Below, piece after piece: positions 25,065 to 37,932 of a DNA stretch of 64,000 nt. This stretch comes from Triops longicaudatus (taxonomy: Eukaryota; Arthropoda; Branchiopoda; Notostraca; Triopsidae). Position 1 is the stretch's first letter; the number at the start of each line of letters is the position of its first letter. Below the pieces are notes generated by a model. That model searched no databases. It had not been told where the DNA came from and worked only from the letters and a program-made list of their open reading frames with translations. A program made the position numbers and the translations under genes. Location of the stretch: positions 210,812 through 274,811 of the forward strand of contig JAGQDJ010000061.1 of NCBI GenBank assembly GCA_022885665.1, given 5' to 3'.

Positions 25065-28000
25065 TCATTCCATTGGATTCAACGATTGCCGATGGAAAAG
25101 ATCCGGTCGGTGGTAATGACTCTGCGGAGCTCCGCCCTGCGCTTGTTGATGCTGCGCCACCATATGGTGGATCGGGGGCTGGAAGCAGCGTACGTGTTCG
25201 ATGGGGGCGCCACCTTCGCCTTCGCCTGAGTTGACTCGCAAGTATTTGTTAAAAGTGGCGAAGATTTGGGAATTGAGGACTTGGAAACGCCGAATGCGGT
25301 CCACCAATCGTTTCAAAGGCTGTAAAATACGAAAATACAATTAAAAGACCTTTCAACCTTCAAATAAAGCCAACTAAAAAAAATAAATTTGTAAAAAATT
25401 AAACCAGAAAATAAAATAAAACATAAAATAAATTAAAAAATAAACAGTAAATCAAGTAGAAAACAGGTTCGAAAATTACATATAAAAGTAAAAAAACGTC
25501 GAAGAGAAAAATGCAAAAAGGTTCATGAGAAAAAAAAACAAATTAAGAAAAAAGAGAAAAAACTACGTAAGGTTTTACGAACAAATTCTAAGTATTTTTT
25601 TTAAATACGCAGAAAACAAAAATAAAACAGTTAAAAACGCAAACAAAAACTTAAAAACAAAGAAAAAAGGAAGAAAATATTGGAAATAAAACACGGAAAA
25701 TTATATTAAAAATAAAAGACAACAGAAAGCATTTGAAGTATTAATGTAAAAAATAAATTAATAAGAAATAAAATTTCTCGAAAATAAAAATCTTACAATT
25801 CCTTTCACGGTATCGTCTTTGCCATCCACTCGCTGTACCCGCAGGATATGGTAGCAGAAATCCAACGCTTCGAAGCGTCTTTGCTGTCCTAATAACACGA
25901 TCATGGCGCAGCCAGCCCAATGAAGCCCCTCCCCGAACAATTGCCTAACAATTTTACAATTAAAACAAATTATCCTCACAATATTTTTTCCAAAATATTT
26001 TTTTTTTGAAAAAGATGAACACAAAAATGTAAGTAAAGTAGAAAAAGTAATAAAATAAAAATAATTTAATAAAATAGAAAAAAAAAAATAATACAATAAA
26101 TATGACAAATAATTTAATAAGAAAACATACAGAAAATATATATAATAAAATAGTAAAAAATACAAAACAAACCACGAAATGAAACAGAAATCTAAATAAA
26201 ATGAAAAACAACGCATAAACAATAAATACGAGAAAAAAATCGTTTTCTTTAAAGATTAAAGAAAAAATATTTGAAAAGTGCAAAAACGCAAAATAAGAAA
26301 AAAATAAAAATACATATATGTCATACTCGACAGTAAACTCGTTTTCTCCAACAGGAATACAGTACACGAACTGTAAGGCGGACCAAAGGCGGTGAAACTC
26401 GGTACACTCGTCTACCGCTAGGACACCGTTGGTGGGCGGAGCTCCAGTCCATACTGGATCATCCAAGAAGGATCTCACGCGTTGTAACACGACCTCAAAG
26501 ATGGACAAACCACAACACAGCCTTTCTCGTGTTAGCAAATCGCCTTCTTTGGCAATCAACAGTTGCTGTATAAAAAATAAATAAAATAAATATAAAATAT
26601 TTTGTTAAAAGTAATAATCGTTATCTTCAGATTTAAAAATTATAATAAATTAAATAAATCCAAACATAGTAAAAAATCAGTAAAATCGATAAAAATGATG
26701 CATAGAAAGAAAATATAATTTGTAGTTAACAAAATATCAGTATCAGTTGTAGTAATGTGTTACAAATTGTGACAAACTAATTTTTAGTGAATCTAATTTA
26801 AAAGGAATAAAGGCAACAAAAATCAAAACTAACTGAAAAAATAATAAAACAATAAAAGGAAAAACATATTATATGCTCAAAGTATACTGACATTACACAC
26901 TTTAAAATATCTAACATTACAATAAAACGAAAATTACCGAAAGATGCTACAGAACACTGAAATTGACGTTAAAAGGAGACAAAATGTACTAAACACTAAA
27001 ACATCCGTAAAAATATGCAAAAAATAAAAAAAAAATAACCACATTATTGATTAGGATTATTTTTTAAGAATTTCTGTTCATACTTTCGCGGTTCCCATTC
27101 GTTCTAAATTCGCCACGACTTGCAAAGGAGTGTATTTGGCTTCCAAACGCTTTTGTTTCGTTTCCAGTTTCTCTCCATCTTCAAAAACAAAAAGAAAGTG
27201 TTAAAGACATTGAAAATAAATCATCAAAGTAACAAAAATAAATATTACTATTTACATTAATATAATATATAAACCACGCAAAAAATACAGAATTTAAAAT
27301 AAAAAAGCGCAACAATAAAAAACATAATTCTAATAACTAAAGAAAATTTTTACATTTCATTTAAAATGACTCTAAACCCAAACTTAAAAGTTTCGAGATT
27401 TTTTTTTTAAATAATGACGTTGAAATTAGATCAAAAATTCACTAAAAGATTCTTAATGAATCACTTCAAAACCTAATTAAAACTCTTTCAGAAAATGATT
27501 CTACACTATTAAAAAAATCGAAAATTTAAAAAATCTACAAAATTTTAATTTAATGTAAATAGACTTTAAAAAGATAATTCCAAAGACTAGAAACAACAAC
27601 CTTTAACATGTGGGCGAGGCAAAATATTCTGAAACGGCGCTGCATGTAACAAATCGGTGACTTCTTCTTGCGACAACGCTTGCTCCAGCAACAAGCAGAA
27701 AATCAACGCGTTGCCAAATTCCCGAAAATTGTGAAACAGCTCAGTACGGGCATCCGGGTACTGGACAATGTCGTTAAGCTGCGCTTGGTAGTATCCCAGT
27801 ACTCCAGGCGAGCCGTAATCGTAGCGTGGCAGCTTACATTGCTTTGGCATGGCTACTAGCAACGTTCGCGTAAATTGCAGAATATTCCCTTGCACCAAGG
27901 ACTTGATTATCTTCAACAGTTCTTCGATTACCACCGCAATTCCTTGGTAACCTAGTAAGTTCACCATTGCACGGAAATGTACTGGACCCACGAACCCTAA

Positions 28001-31000
28001 AGAAACGAAAAATTTTGTTTTTGTTTTAAGAACATTTTTTTATATTTTTTCAACTATGATATATATTTTTATTTTAAATATACTTCTGATTTTTTTGTTT
28101 TGAAATATATTGTACACTTTTTATATTTTTAAATATATACTTTAATATGTTTTAAATATATTTGTGTAATGTGTTAAAAATATTTGAATCAATTTCTTTT
28201 CCTTAAATACAAATTTCAAAGTAAGCTTAAACAATAATAAAGCTTAAATGTTAAAGTAGACGTTACAAAACTGTTAAAAGTGCTATTTAACAAGAACTAA
28301 CTGATGCAAGATATGTAAATAAATATATTTTATAATTAAAAATAAATAAGTATAAAATGCAAAAATTTCATTAAAGCCAAAAAGCTACGCTTAGTTAAGA
28401 ATATTCAAGTTACAGTAAAGTTAGACATATTTTTTGATTTTGTATGTTTTGCTTTTGTGGCCTACTTCACGTGCGAGGTTGAGCGAAAGTCAAGCCTTTC
28501 CTATTGAAATTGCATGGGCAATGCACACGCGTAACTCGAAACTTATGTAAAAACCTGTGTTTCTTGGCATATGAGAGCGCGTGTTACGTAAGTCAATTCT
28601 TTGCCGTAGGAATACCACAGAATTGGCATTCGCGTAACTCGAGACATTCGTTGAAATTGATTTTTCATATCTTTAGCAAGTGAGTTTCGCGCAAGTCGAG
28701 TCTATGCTACAGCAACAATATCAACATCTCATACGCGTAAGTGGAAACACGAGTAAAAGGGGCAATTTCGTTTCACGTCGGAGCAAAACCCGCGTAACTC
28801 GAGGTCACGCCGTAAGAATTGCATAGGAAGGACTTACGTGTAACTCGAAACCTGTGTAAAAACCGCGTTTTCTTGGGGTTTGACAGCTTGTACCGCGTAA
28901 TTCGAATCTTTTACATAAGAGTACTATAGGAACGGTATCCGCATAACTCGAAACTATCGCTATAGGTTCGTGGTTTGAAAGGTTTCGGTCTAGAGAGTGA
29001 CTATCGTGTAACTGGTGTCTACGCTACAGCAGCAAAATCGACAACCACATACGCGTAACTCAAAACGCGATTTTTTTCACGTTGGCCAAAAACCGTGTAA
29101 CTCGAAGCCACGCCATAAGAATTGCATAGGCACGCTTCACGCGTAACTCGAGATTTCGTGCAAAAACAGCATTTTCTTGCTCCATTGGGAGCTGAAATCG
29201 CGTAAGTCGAAGCTACGCTGTAAGAATAGTATAAGAGCGGTAAACGCGCAACTCGAAACAAAGCCAAAAAACACGTAAAAATTGCGTGGATAATGTGGAA
29301 TAAGTACATCATACGGCACATTATAGTACAGTTTAAGGCTAACATTGATTATAGATAGAAAACTCTAAAAAATCGTAAAAATATATGCAACAAAAGCCAA
29401 AATGTAAAACTACGGGCAATTTCTTCGCTAAGTAAAATAATAAGGTTTCTGTCTCTAAGTTACCGAAAATGTTAAAAGCAAAAAATTGCCAAAACCAATG
29501 AAAACGAAGGAAAAGTACCGGTGTACTGGCTGTAAATGGTGCCATAGGCGATATTTAGCGCTTTGGTGCCGTATAAGTAGTGATGGGGCATGGTCGGTGG
29601 GCGGTCTCTTTGTACTGGCTGGGTGAAAAGCAAATCTTTGCAGCGTATAAATCTGCCAGTGGCTGCATTGTAGCAATAATTCGGCAAAAAATCGTAATTC
29701 AGCTCCCAGAACACGTGCAACGTCACGCGACCGTACGGTGCCAGTACATTACGGTTGGCTTCGCGCCACATAGCGTCGAAATCGTCCAGTACCACGTGTT
29801 CGCTCAAGAACTGGTGACACAGGCGGTTAACTTTCAACAATCCTTCCAGTTCCTAACGAAAGAACATTAGTTTAGTCAAATCACGCATTTCGAATTTTTA
29901 TTTCAATTATTTAACATGTTCAAATTTATATCTTAATGATTTTAATATTTTTAGTATAATATTTGAAACATTTGTTTGATAAAAATGTTACTATTCACAT
30001 ATACCTAGGGATATTTGAAAGATTTTTTATTTTTATATAAAATTCTATACGTATTTAATAGCATCTAATTCAGTGTTTTAAAGTACTTGTTATTGTTGGT
30101 CTACTTTAAGTCAAACTGTTCTTTCTAACGGGCACATTATCGACTATTTTTGACCATTTAGTTTTAAAGTACGAAAAATGTTTTTCCTTAGAAAAGTTCC
30201 AGTATACACATTCTAGATGGCGTTAACGTACCACTATGCCTGTGACATCACTGGCTTCGAAGCGCGAAACGGCCAAATCGAGCGCTTTGAGCAGTGCTGA
30301 GTTGATTCTTTGGCCTAAAAGGCGATTCAAATCCACAGAACGGCCCAAAAGTTGTACATGGCGCTGTTTGAGTAAGGTAGCGTACCGGTTGGCCGGTGGG
30401 TAGGCCAATCGCGTACCCACCAACGCACATTCGGTCCTAAAACGCTTATCAAGCAACACCGAAGCAGCTAAATGCTTATAATGCGCATAAATCTGCTCGC
30501 TGAGCTTGTAAACGAGCTGATCGAAGCACAAGTTCACTTCAGCTTCGATTTCATCGTACAAAAATTGCTTCCGGAAGACGGTCAATGCCCAAAAGGCGGA
30601 GTCGTTGTACAAATCCAGGGGAAACAGCACGCATCTACGTAAAAAACGCGTATTAGACACATTCTTTAAAGACATAGCTTAAGTCTAGTGTTTTTAGTAA
30701 ATTGGCTTGAAAAATTATTCAATTGCTATTTATTGTAATACATTTTGCAATAAAATCTGTGTTACTCCGTGTTAATCAGTGATAATTTCTATTTATGTTG
30801 TTTTATTCGGTTGACTTTGCATGTTGCAGTGTAATACGTACTCCATCATTGAAGGTTCTTTGGTCCTTAGAATATGTTCAGTCAAGATCCACGGCATGGA
30901 CATTTCGATAGGAAACTACAAAAATTAACCCAATTAGTTTTTAAGAATCCAAAAGAATTCCTAAAAAATGAACCCAATTTGGCGTCAAACGCGTCCAACA

Positions 31001-34000
31001 TTCAAAAAACAGTTCGCTTCAAGGTAAAAACCGATTCAAAATACCGGAACTACGTTCGATTAAGTCCTATTGGCTGCGAGTTGCAGGGAGGCGGGGTTTA
31101 GTACAGGCCATGCCCTTCTTTTAGCGAAGAGGAAGGAAAGTTATGAACGCAGCACGGGCCATGCGAATTAGCTGGTTATTTAGCACACATAAAAGGCTAA
31201 AACTATAAGTTATCCTTTAAAACACAGGAAGTTTTTCCATAAGTTTGCTAGAGGGAGGGGCCTGGGTGGGGCATGGTACCTGTATTCTTTTGTCCATGGT
31301 AACCAAGTCGCTGCATTCTTCGTTGTGCTCGTGCTTCACCGGACATTTCTGTGGCAAGGGACAGCAATTTCAGAGGAAAAGAAATCAACAGAAGGAAAAA
31401 CCAAACAACCAACAAGAGACAAACGTTTCAAACCCACCACCAACGAAATCAACAATGAAATGTGGAAACGAAGGTTAAAACAAGTTCCCGCCCGGCTATA
31501 ACCAACGCTGCGCTGCCGTTCGCGGCACACAAGCGCGAAACGCTCCTAGCCCGCGCGTCTTCATTTCTCCAGCTAAACTGACGTCACAGTCTGCTATCGA
31601 TTAGAGCCGTACCGTAATTCAGGCAGACGGCCTTTTCACGTTTTCACGTCAACATCGAACTTTCGATGTTTATTTTACTTCAGGGAAACTAGCTTTGACG
31701 ACTTCGAGCTTAAGACTATTGATTTAATAAGGAATTTACTTAATAAAAAGCTATTTAAACCATTTTAAGTTGAACTGACATCAAGTTGAAATGATGTTTG
31801 AAATGACGTCAGTCGTTTCACCACTTATGGACCATTTCTATCACTTATGGACCGAACGGCGAACGCGGCTTTGGTTCTTATGGCTTTACCATGTTTATGA
31901 ATGAAAAACCAAACTTTTTTGCTCCAAAAGCTTTTTAAACGCCATTATGATGACAAAAGGAATGAGTATCGAGTATGTTAAGCATATTTATAAGTTTGCA
32001 GTACTACGGCAATTTTAAGTAGAAACTAGTACGAATTAATTTCTCTTAACGTACGGAATGCCGGGAACTACACGAACACGTTCTCATGCTCGGACACACA
32101 AACATACCCGAAGCGAAGAAAGAACACTTAAAGATGTTATGAAACGCAGTAAAGCGACAAGTCTTACAAGAACCAATACGTAAAATGCCAGTACTTCTCA
32201 TTTGATACTCAAGAAAGGAATAATTCGCTAACAATAAATATTTATCTCCTTTGCTATATCTTGCATTCCCTAGTTAATTAATATTTATTGTTGTATGTAG
32301 AGCTAATTACCTGAATGCGTTTCCCCATCGTCATTTCCAAGTAAAACTCCCGGTACCAGAGTTGCGACAAATCGCAACAGCTTTGCAGCGATTGGCCCAA
32401 GTTGAGCAAATACGGCCAGAAAAACGAATGCTTATGGAAAGCTTCAATGGCCATTAACACTGGTCCATCTAAATCTTTCCTTAAAGTGCGTTTCCCGCCC
32501 GATTTGTCTGCAATCAACGATTCCAACATCGTCCTCACCATGTAAAGCTGCGTCGACGATGGCCCTATTTCACAAAACAGAATTAAATTAATTTCTTTGA
32601 GTTTTTTTTTCCGAAAATTAGCAAAAAAATTCACGCATAATAGGTAGATCAAATTCAATCCAAAATTTATCAAAATCCTCTGTTTTAAGTGTTTATTACG
32701 CCTTCTCGTATATTTTACCGAGCAATGCTTATCTGACATAACAAATTTAAATTTAATTAAATTTAAGATCGACTTGCAAGTTAAATACGAGTTAAAGAGT
32801 TTTATAAGAGTTAAAACGCGAAGTACCAACGTTACGACGAGGAACTTTGATCTCGTAACCCGCATCCGGGTCCTTTTTGCCCCTGAGGGCGGGGTCATCG
32901 GCTGGCTCCACCCCTCGGAGCCAATCAGCGCAGGTTTCTCGGATGGAAATGAGCAAGGTGCGCAGCAAATCTTTCTTATTTTTGATAGCTTTGCGCAACG
33001 GCTCGCGTAGTGTTAATTGCACGAAATCTTGCAACTCGGCGTACACGTGGCGCCGCACAGCGTCGGCAAACACCGTCTCCATCCGCGCCATCAACACTTG
33101 CACGCCTTTAATCATCGAAATCACCTCAATCAAACCGAACTTTTCTTCCTCGGTGTAATTATACCGCGTCGCCTGCAAGTATAAAAAGTTTTTGGTAGTA
33201 TTTCTTTTTCTGTATACTATTTAAGAATTATTTATTAAATTTCCTTAATTATCTGAATTTTTTTTAAAAATTCTGAATTATTTAAAAACTGCTTTCGGCT
33301 TCTTATATTCTTATATCACTTTCAAATTGTTTGAATCTGTCTGAAATTGTATTCGAGTTTCTTGAATTATCAAACATTATTCTTTGAGCTTTTGAATATT
33401 ATTTAATGCTATTTTCGAAAATACTGGAATTATTCTTAAATCAAATTCGTATTTTTAGAATTATTCTAAAAATGTTTTGAATTATTGTTATTTTTACATT
33501 TTTTTCCCAGTCATCCGTATAATTCTAATTTATTTTGGAACTATTTGAATTATGTTAAAACTACTTTCCGAATTATTCGCATTATTTATAGTTATTTAGC
33601 ATCCTAACGCAATTTTTCGCGATTGTTAAGCTAAATTTGCGTACTCTTTCGTATTCTTCAGCCTCTTGAGGACAATCCTTGTTCTGATGGTGGTCTGTGG
33701 GGTGCAAAAGCTTGTACGAGTACAATTGCGTCACTGCCGAAGTCCAAGAAGACAGTAATTGCAATCCTCTTAGCGCAATTTCCAGTAATTGCTTGTTTTC
33801 TTCCGCACTGCGCGTTTCTTTGTACGTCGTTGTGACCTCGTTGGAATAACGCGCCAATTCCGATGCGAAACGGATGTGTTCTTCGCGAATACCGGGCAAC
33901 TGGACCATCAAATCGGCCTGTGGCGACGGAGTATTGGCGCTGCACAGTGGCCAACGTGACGGATCGTAGCTCTTCGAGCGCCTGATGTAGTTAAATGGCG

Positions 34001-36358
34001 CGATTTGCATGTCACCAAACAGCGGTACCACTTCTAGATTCTTTTTCGTACAAAAAAACGTGAATTTTAGTTATTTTTCCCATTTAAGTCCGTTATTTAT
34101 AAATTTTTCGCATTTTTAAGGCACTTTTTTCAAATTTCACAACCTTATTTCATTATTAGAATTACTAAAGCGAAAGTTTATCCGAATTTTTAAATAAAAA
34201 TTAATTTTATGAATTCTGAAAATAAAAAATAAACGTTTTAAATTACAAAGATGAATAAATCGATTTGTAACTAAATAATTAGCAGTTGGAAGTGACTAAT
34301 TAAGGTAAATAACTAGATTGATTAAGGTAGTTAATGTAATTAGACATGTAACTAAGTAATTAACGTTTTGAAGTGACTAGTTAATGTAGGTAACTAGATT
34401 AATTAAGGTAAATAACTAGGTAAATTGAGGTAATTAAGATAAATAGACTTGTAACTAAGTAATTAGAACTTAAAATGACTAATTAAGAAAAAACTGGCAA
34501 ATTAATTGACAACCAGACTAATTAAGGAGTTAAGGTAAAATGGACAGTGCTAACAGTTATAAATAACTAATTAAGGTTACTATAGGCGTTTTTTTAAATT
34601 AAAACGTAGGTAAAATTGACGATTTTACGCCTTAAAACGTTATTCAAGAGTGTCAAGAGTTATGTTTAGGCATTACTTTGAAGATACGGTCGATTTTATC
34701 GAGACGGATGCGTTTTTTCTGGTCGAGTTTGTTGATGTTGATTTGACAAGCTTCAGAATCCATGAGGAAAAGCCCGAATCCGAGCACTTTAACGAGCATG
34801 TGGCCTTCTTCCGGTAATAAATACTGTTTCGTTTCCAACATATGGACGGAAATGTTTAAAATGTCCGCCAGCAGCTCGTCGTAACTGTTTTAAGACACAA
34901 AAATCGTTGGTAAATACATTTAGATCAATAATTACACAATTATTTCCCAAAAAATGCATGAAAAATTCACAAAACTACACAATTACTTGTGTTAAAATAA
35001 AAATAACACACTAGCGAGTAATTTATCGCAACACTCGATCGCAAAAACCCACAAACAACGTTTATAAACAAAAAATACGGGCAAAAAGACGTTAAAAGGT
35101 AAAAGAATGCAAATTGTCGACTTAGCTGACTTTCACGAGTTAAAAACACCTATTTTTAACAAAATTAGACTAATTCAGAATAAAAAACAAAGATTCTCAA
35201 CAAAAATTACGTTTCCAACAGCAATTCCTTGCGTTGAGTGAGCCGAAGTTAGCATTTGAAAGATTTCCAGGATTTTTTTTAACGTACTTTGGAATTTTTT
35301 CGAGGTTTTCCTTCAAAGAATCGCGGATTTTGTTCTGTGTAGCGAGGAACATGGACAGATTTTGCGATTCTTGCAAGGCTTGTTGGTCTGTCATCACTTT
35401 CAAGAACTGGGCCGCCCTAAAAACACCAAAAGAATCCAAAATTGAAAATTAAAACTTAAAAATTAAATTGAAAACTAAAAATTAAAAATAAATGCTTAAA
35501 AAAATTCCTTCAAGCTCTACTTTAAAAACGCACTAAAATTAATTACACAGCATAACAAAACCAGATTTTACCTTCGGTACGCCGAGTAATCGTTTTTAAC
35601 CGATGATTTCATGTTTTTAAGCTCGTCTAGTACCGCGAACATGTTGATAAACTTGCCCAATGTGATCAAATACGCTTCGGACACAAAATCTTTGCGTTTT
35701 TCGGCATGAGATAAGCGTTTGACTTCCTCTGCGAACCTTTCGATCGCTTTTCGCTGCAAAATACAACGTTTTTTAGTTTCAATTTGAGATTTTATATACA
35801 AGAGTTAAATAAAATTGAAAAAAAATTATTTTTACTTGGAAATACATGAAATTTAAGAGTTTGTTAACTTCAGGTGCGAGAACTTCAACCGTTTTCTCGT
35901 AAATTTCGACCCTGTTGGGCTGTTCGTTGGATTTAGGCTGAGGAATGGCTCTTGAACAGCATCTCCAAGTGTATAACATCACAGCGTGCTCTTGTCCTTC
36001 TTGCAACATGTCGTTCTAGGGAATGCAAAAGTTTTTATTAAACGACTTCATTAATTTTTAAGCGATTTTAAGATCGTTTTAGCTAATTTTTATTTTAGTT
36101 TTTAAGGTTCACATATAGAATTTAGAAGGTTTCAGTGTTTTTTTTTACTAGACTAGCATGGACAGTGGCTTCTTCGATGTACTTAGCCACACCGGTGACG
36201 AAGGCATTGCGATCTTCAAAATTTGTGTCGAAATTTGCGTGATAAACAACGGTGCAAGCTTGGGCTTCGATACATGGCTGTTGGTCAGGCAACGGCAGTT
36301 CGTCTAGTACTTCGACATTGGATAAAGCATCGGCCAGGGACACTTTTTCCGTAGCCAT
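25065..36358 (-). CDS. CYFIP: CYFIP / Sra-1 family subunit of the WAVE regulatory complex
   Basis: Sixteen exons on the reverse strand (36358-36149, 36015-35836, 35753-35572, 35416-35288, 34884-34677, 34040-33645, 33172-32827, 32564-32311, 30915-30842, 30634-30232, 29852-29519, 27996-27601, 27178-27084, 26565-26327, 25944-25797, 25319-25065) join in frame to 1282 residues (human CYFIP1 1253). CYFIP binds Rac1-GTP and, with Nap1, Abi, HSPC300 and WAVE, controls Arp2/3 actin assembly. Matches run end to end: LPLPDQQPCIE, NFEDRNAFVTG, LYTWRCCSRAIPQ, EAYLITLGKFINMF, VPLFGDMQI, LREPLRKAI, FPIEMSMPWILTEHIL, LLKQRHVQLLGRS, FWELNYDFLPNYCYN, LHAAPFQNILPR, RLCCGLSIFEV and HVRCFQPPIH. The 74-bp ninth exon is too short to stand out as an open frame. 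The C terminus extends past the family end with a Gln/His-rich tail. At the Rac1 A-site, the human C179 equivalent is Ser180, while Arg191 (human R190) is kept. Confidence 0.97.
28500..29275 (+). repeat. Degenerate ~105-bp tandem array in a CYFIP intron
   Basis: The intron between CYFIP exons 11 and 12 holds about fourteen occurrences of CGCGTAA(C/G)TCGA-like words, at about 28529, 28630, 28691, 28735, 28793, 28839, 28896, 28940, 29004, 29053, 29093, 29139, 29197 and 29245. Two word types alternate. One is followed by AAAC-(n)-TGTAAAAACCGCGTTTTCTTGG. The other is followed by AGC-TACGC-GTAAGAAT-GCATAGGA. Together they give a super-unit near 105 bp. It is much more GC-rich than the surrounding intron. 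It is not a CRISPR: spacers and repeats are equally degenerate and the host is a eukaryote. Confidence 0.75.
34260..34560 (+). repeat. AT-rich degenerate minisatellite in a CYFIP intron
   Basis: The intron between CYFIP exons 5 and 6 consists of imperfect repeats of TTGTAACTAA(G/A)TAATTA, AGTGACTA(A/G)TTAA and GGTAAATAACTAG. Three long units of about 85-90 bp are seen, starting near 34263, 34346 and 34448. There are no coding or inverted features. Confidence 0.6.
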
Positions 36359-36782
36359 TATGTAATCTAGAAGAAAAGAAACGATTAAAATGGAAGAAAA
36401 TGAGAAAATTCACGGTCAACGCCTTTTGACGCTTTTTAGGCTATAAAACAGTTTTAAGGAGTTTTTATTCGTATTTACATACATAAGATATTTAGGGAAG
36501 CTTTATTGTTGTGGGTTATACCTTGTTTCTTGAAAATATACACTGGTAGATATAGAAATCACATTTAATTTGGGTAAATTTCGCGTTTTTTCAGATGTCA
36601 ACAGAAAAGCGACGTTAACGTAACGCCACCTACTGCTCAAGCTTGAAGGCTGGCAATATGACGTCAGAGAAGGAGGGGGACAATGGTATTAGTAGCAAGC
36701 CAAAAGCCGTGACTCGCCGTAATGCTACAGCAAGGAAGCAAGCGAACAGCAAAGAAGCCTTTCAAAAGCTTGTGGTAAATGC

Positions 36783-36829
<47 letters not shown>

Positions 36830-37932
36830 TGCGGTAGCAACTATAACTAAAGCTACGTATATTATGCACCACCCCTTTTCTTCAACCGTACTTAAAAAAA
36901 AAAAAGTTTTTGTCCAACAAAAGAACGCACTGACGCTCGTTTCTCAATGGAACACGAAAACAAAACTTTTTTTTTTTCAAAAACCGGAGACGCGTAAGAA
37001 GGCCTTGAAAAGCCTAAGCAAGCCTTACAAAGCTTAAAAAGCCTAAGAATGTTACAATTTCAAAACGAAAGAAAACATGAGACGTCCGGTACGAGAAGGC
37101 TTGATGGAATCGTCAAAATAAACCGACGATAGTACTTTCCCAGTAGCGAAAATATACCCGATGTGAACCTAACACTATCCTGTCCGGGTGAACATCCAAG
37201 TCCCATCCATTACCATATAACACTAAACCTTCTAAGCCTTACAGAGACACACACTTCTTATTTCCGACAGCCCTGTGACAAACACACCGCAATTAAGACC
37301 TGTTAAGCAACAACCCGTTCATAAATTGTTAACGTTGTTTACACGAAATTAACAAGCAAATTTGTTCTATAATAGTGAAACTCATAAAATTTATCAATTA
37401 CATTACTACGTGTTTGTTAAAACGCAACCTTCTTAGTTTTGACGACAATGGAATCCTCAAGTCGAGACTTTGACCTGTTATACGTTAGTGTGATAGTTTA
37501 ACTTTTTTTCCGGCAGCAGAAAACGAGATATCTGCACAAATGCCTTCATTGAGCCAAAGGGAACAAGCTTTCCTGTTCTGTTTTATGTTTTATTACCGTC
37601 GTTGTCCTAATAGTCTTAATCTATAAGTGAATAATTTAGCACTGTACTAGAGCCGTACTGAGTCTTGACCAAATTACGCCTCCCTAACGGCTAGAAAGTG
37701 CGAAATGCGCCATTAGACGATAAAGCCCTGGAAAGTGCCATAAGGCTCTACTTAGATTCCCCTTGTTCCTTTTTGTTCCTTTCCACGGCTTCGATAGATG
37801 ACACTAGTGAACTTGTTAAAGACTTTACTGTACGAGCAAACATGGTATATTAAAAAAAATTCATATTCTGAATCAGGGTGTTATCTCAGTCTTTGGAAGA
37901 GAATCCGCTATTCGTTTGGCGATGGGTGAAAC
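36359..37932. other. Gap between CYFIP start and phosphatase fragment
   Basis: This holds the CYFIP promoter on the reverse strand and probably the start of a forward transcription unit. A forward ATG at 36658 opens a 40-codon Lys/Arg-rich frame ending at a possible donor GTAAAT near 36777. It is immediately followed by a run of 39 T (36784-36822). I cannot join this exon in frame to the phosphatase exon at 37933. No other feature is supported. Confidence 0.4.

Noticed and set aside
25960..26559. 199-codon reverse-strand open frame
   Set aside because: Its first part is CYFIP exon 14. The rest is Phe/Leu/Tyr-rich read-through of an AT-rich intron after the donor at 26326.
28500..29275. CRISPR-like array
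   Set aside because: Repeats are degenerate, spacing is irregular and the host is an animal. It is a minisatellite-type array.
32278..32898. 206-codon reverse-strand open frame
   Set aside because: It spans an intron between CYFIP exons 7 and 8. Only 32564-32311 matches the family.
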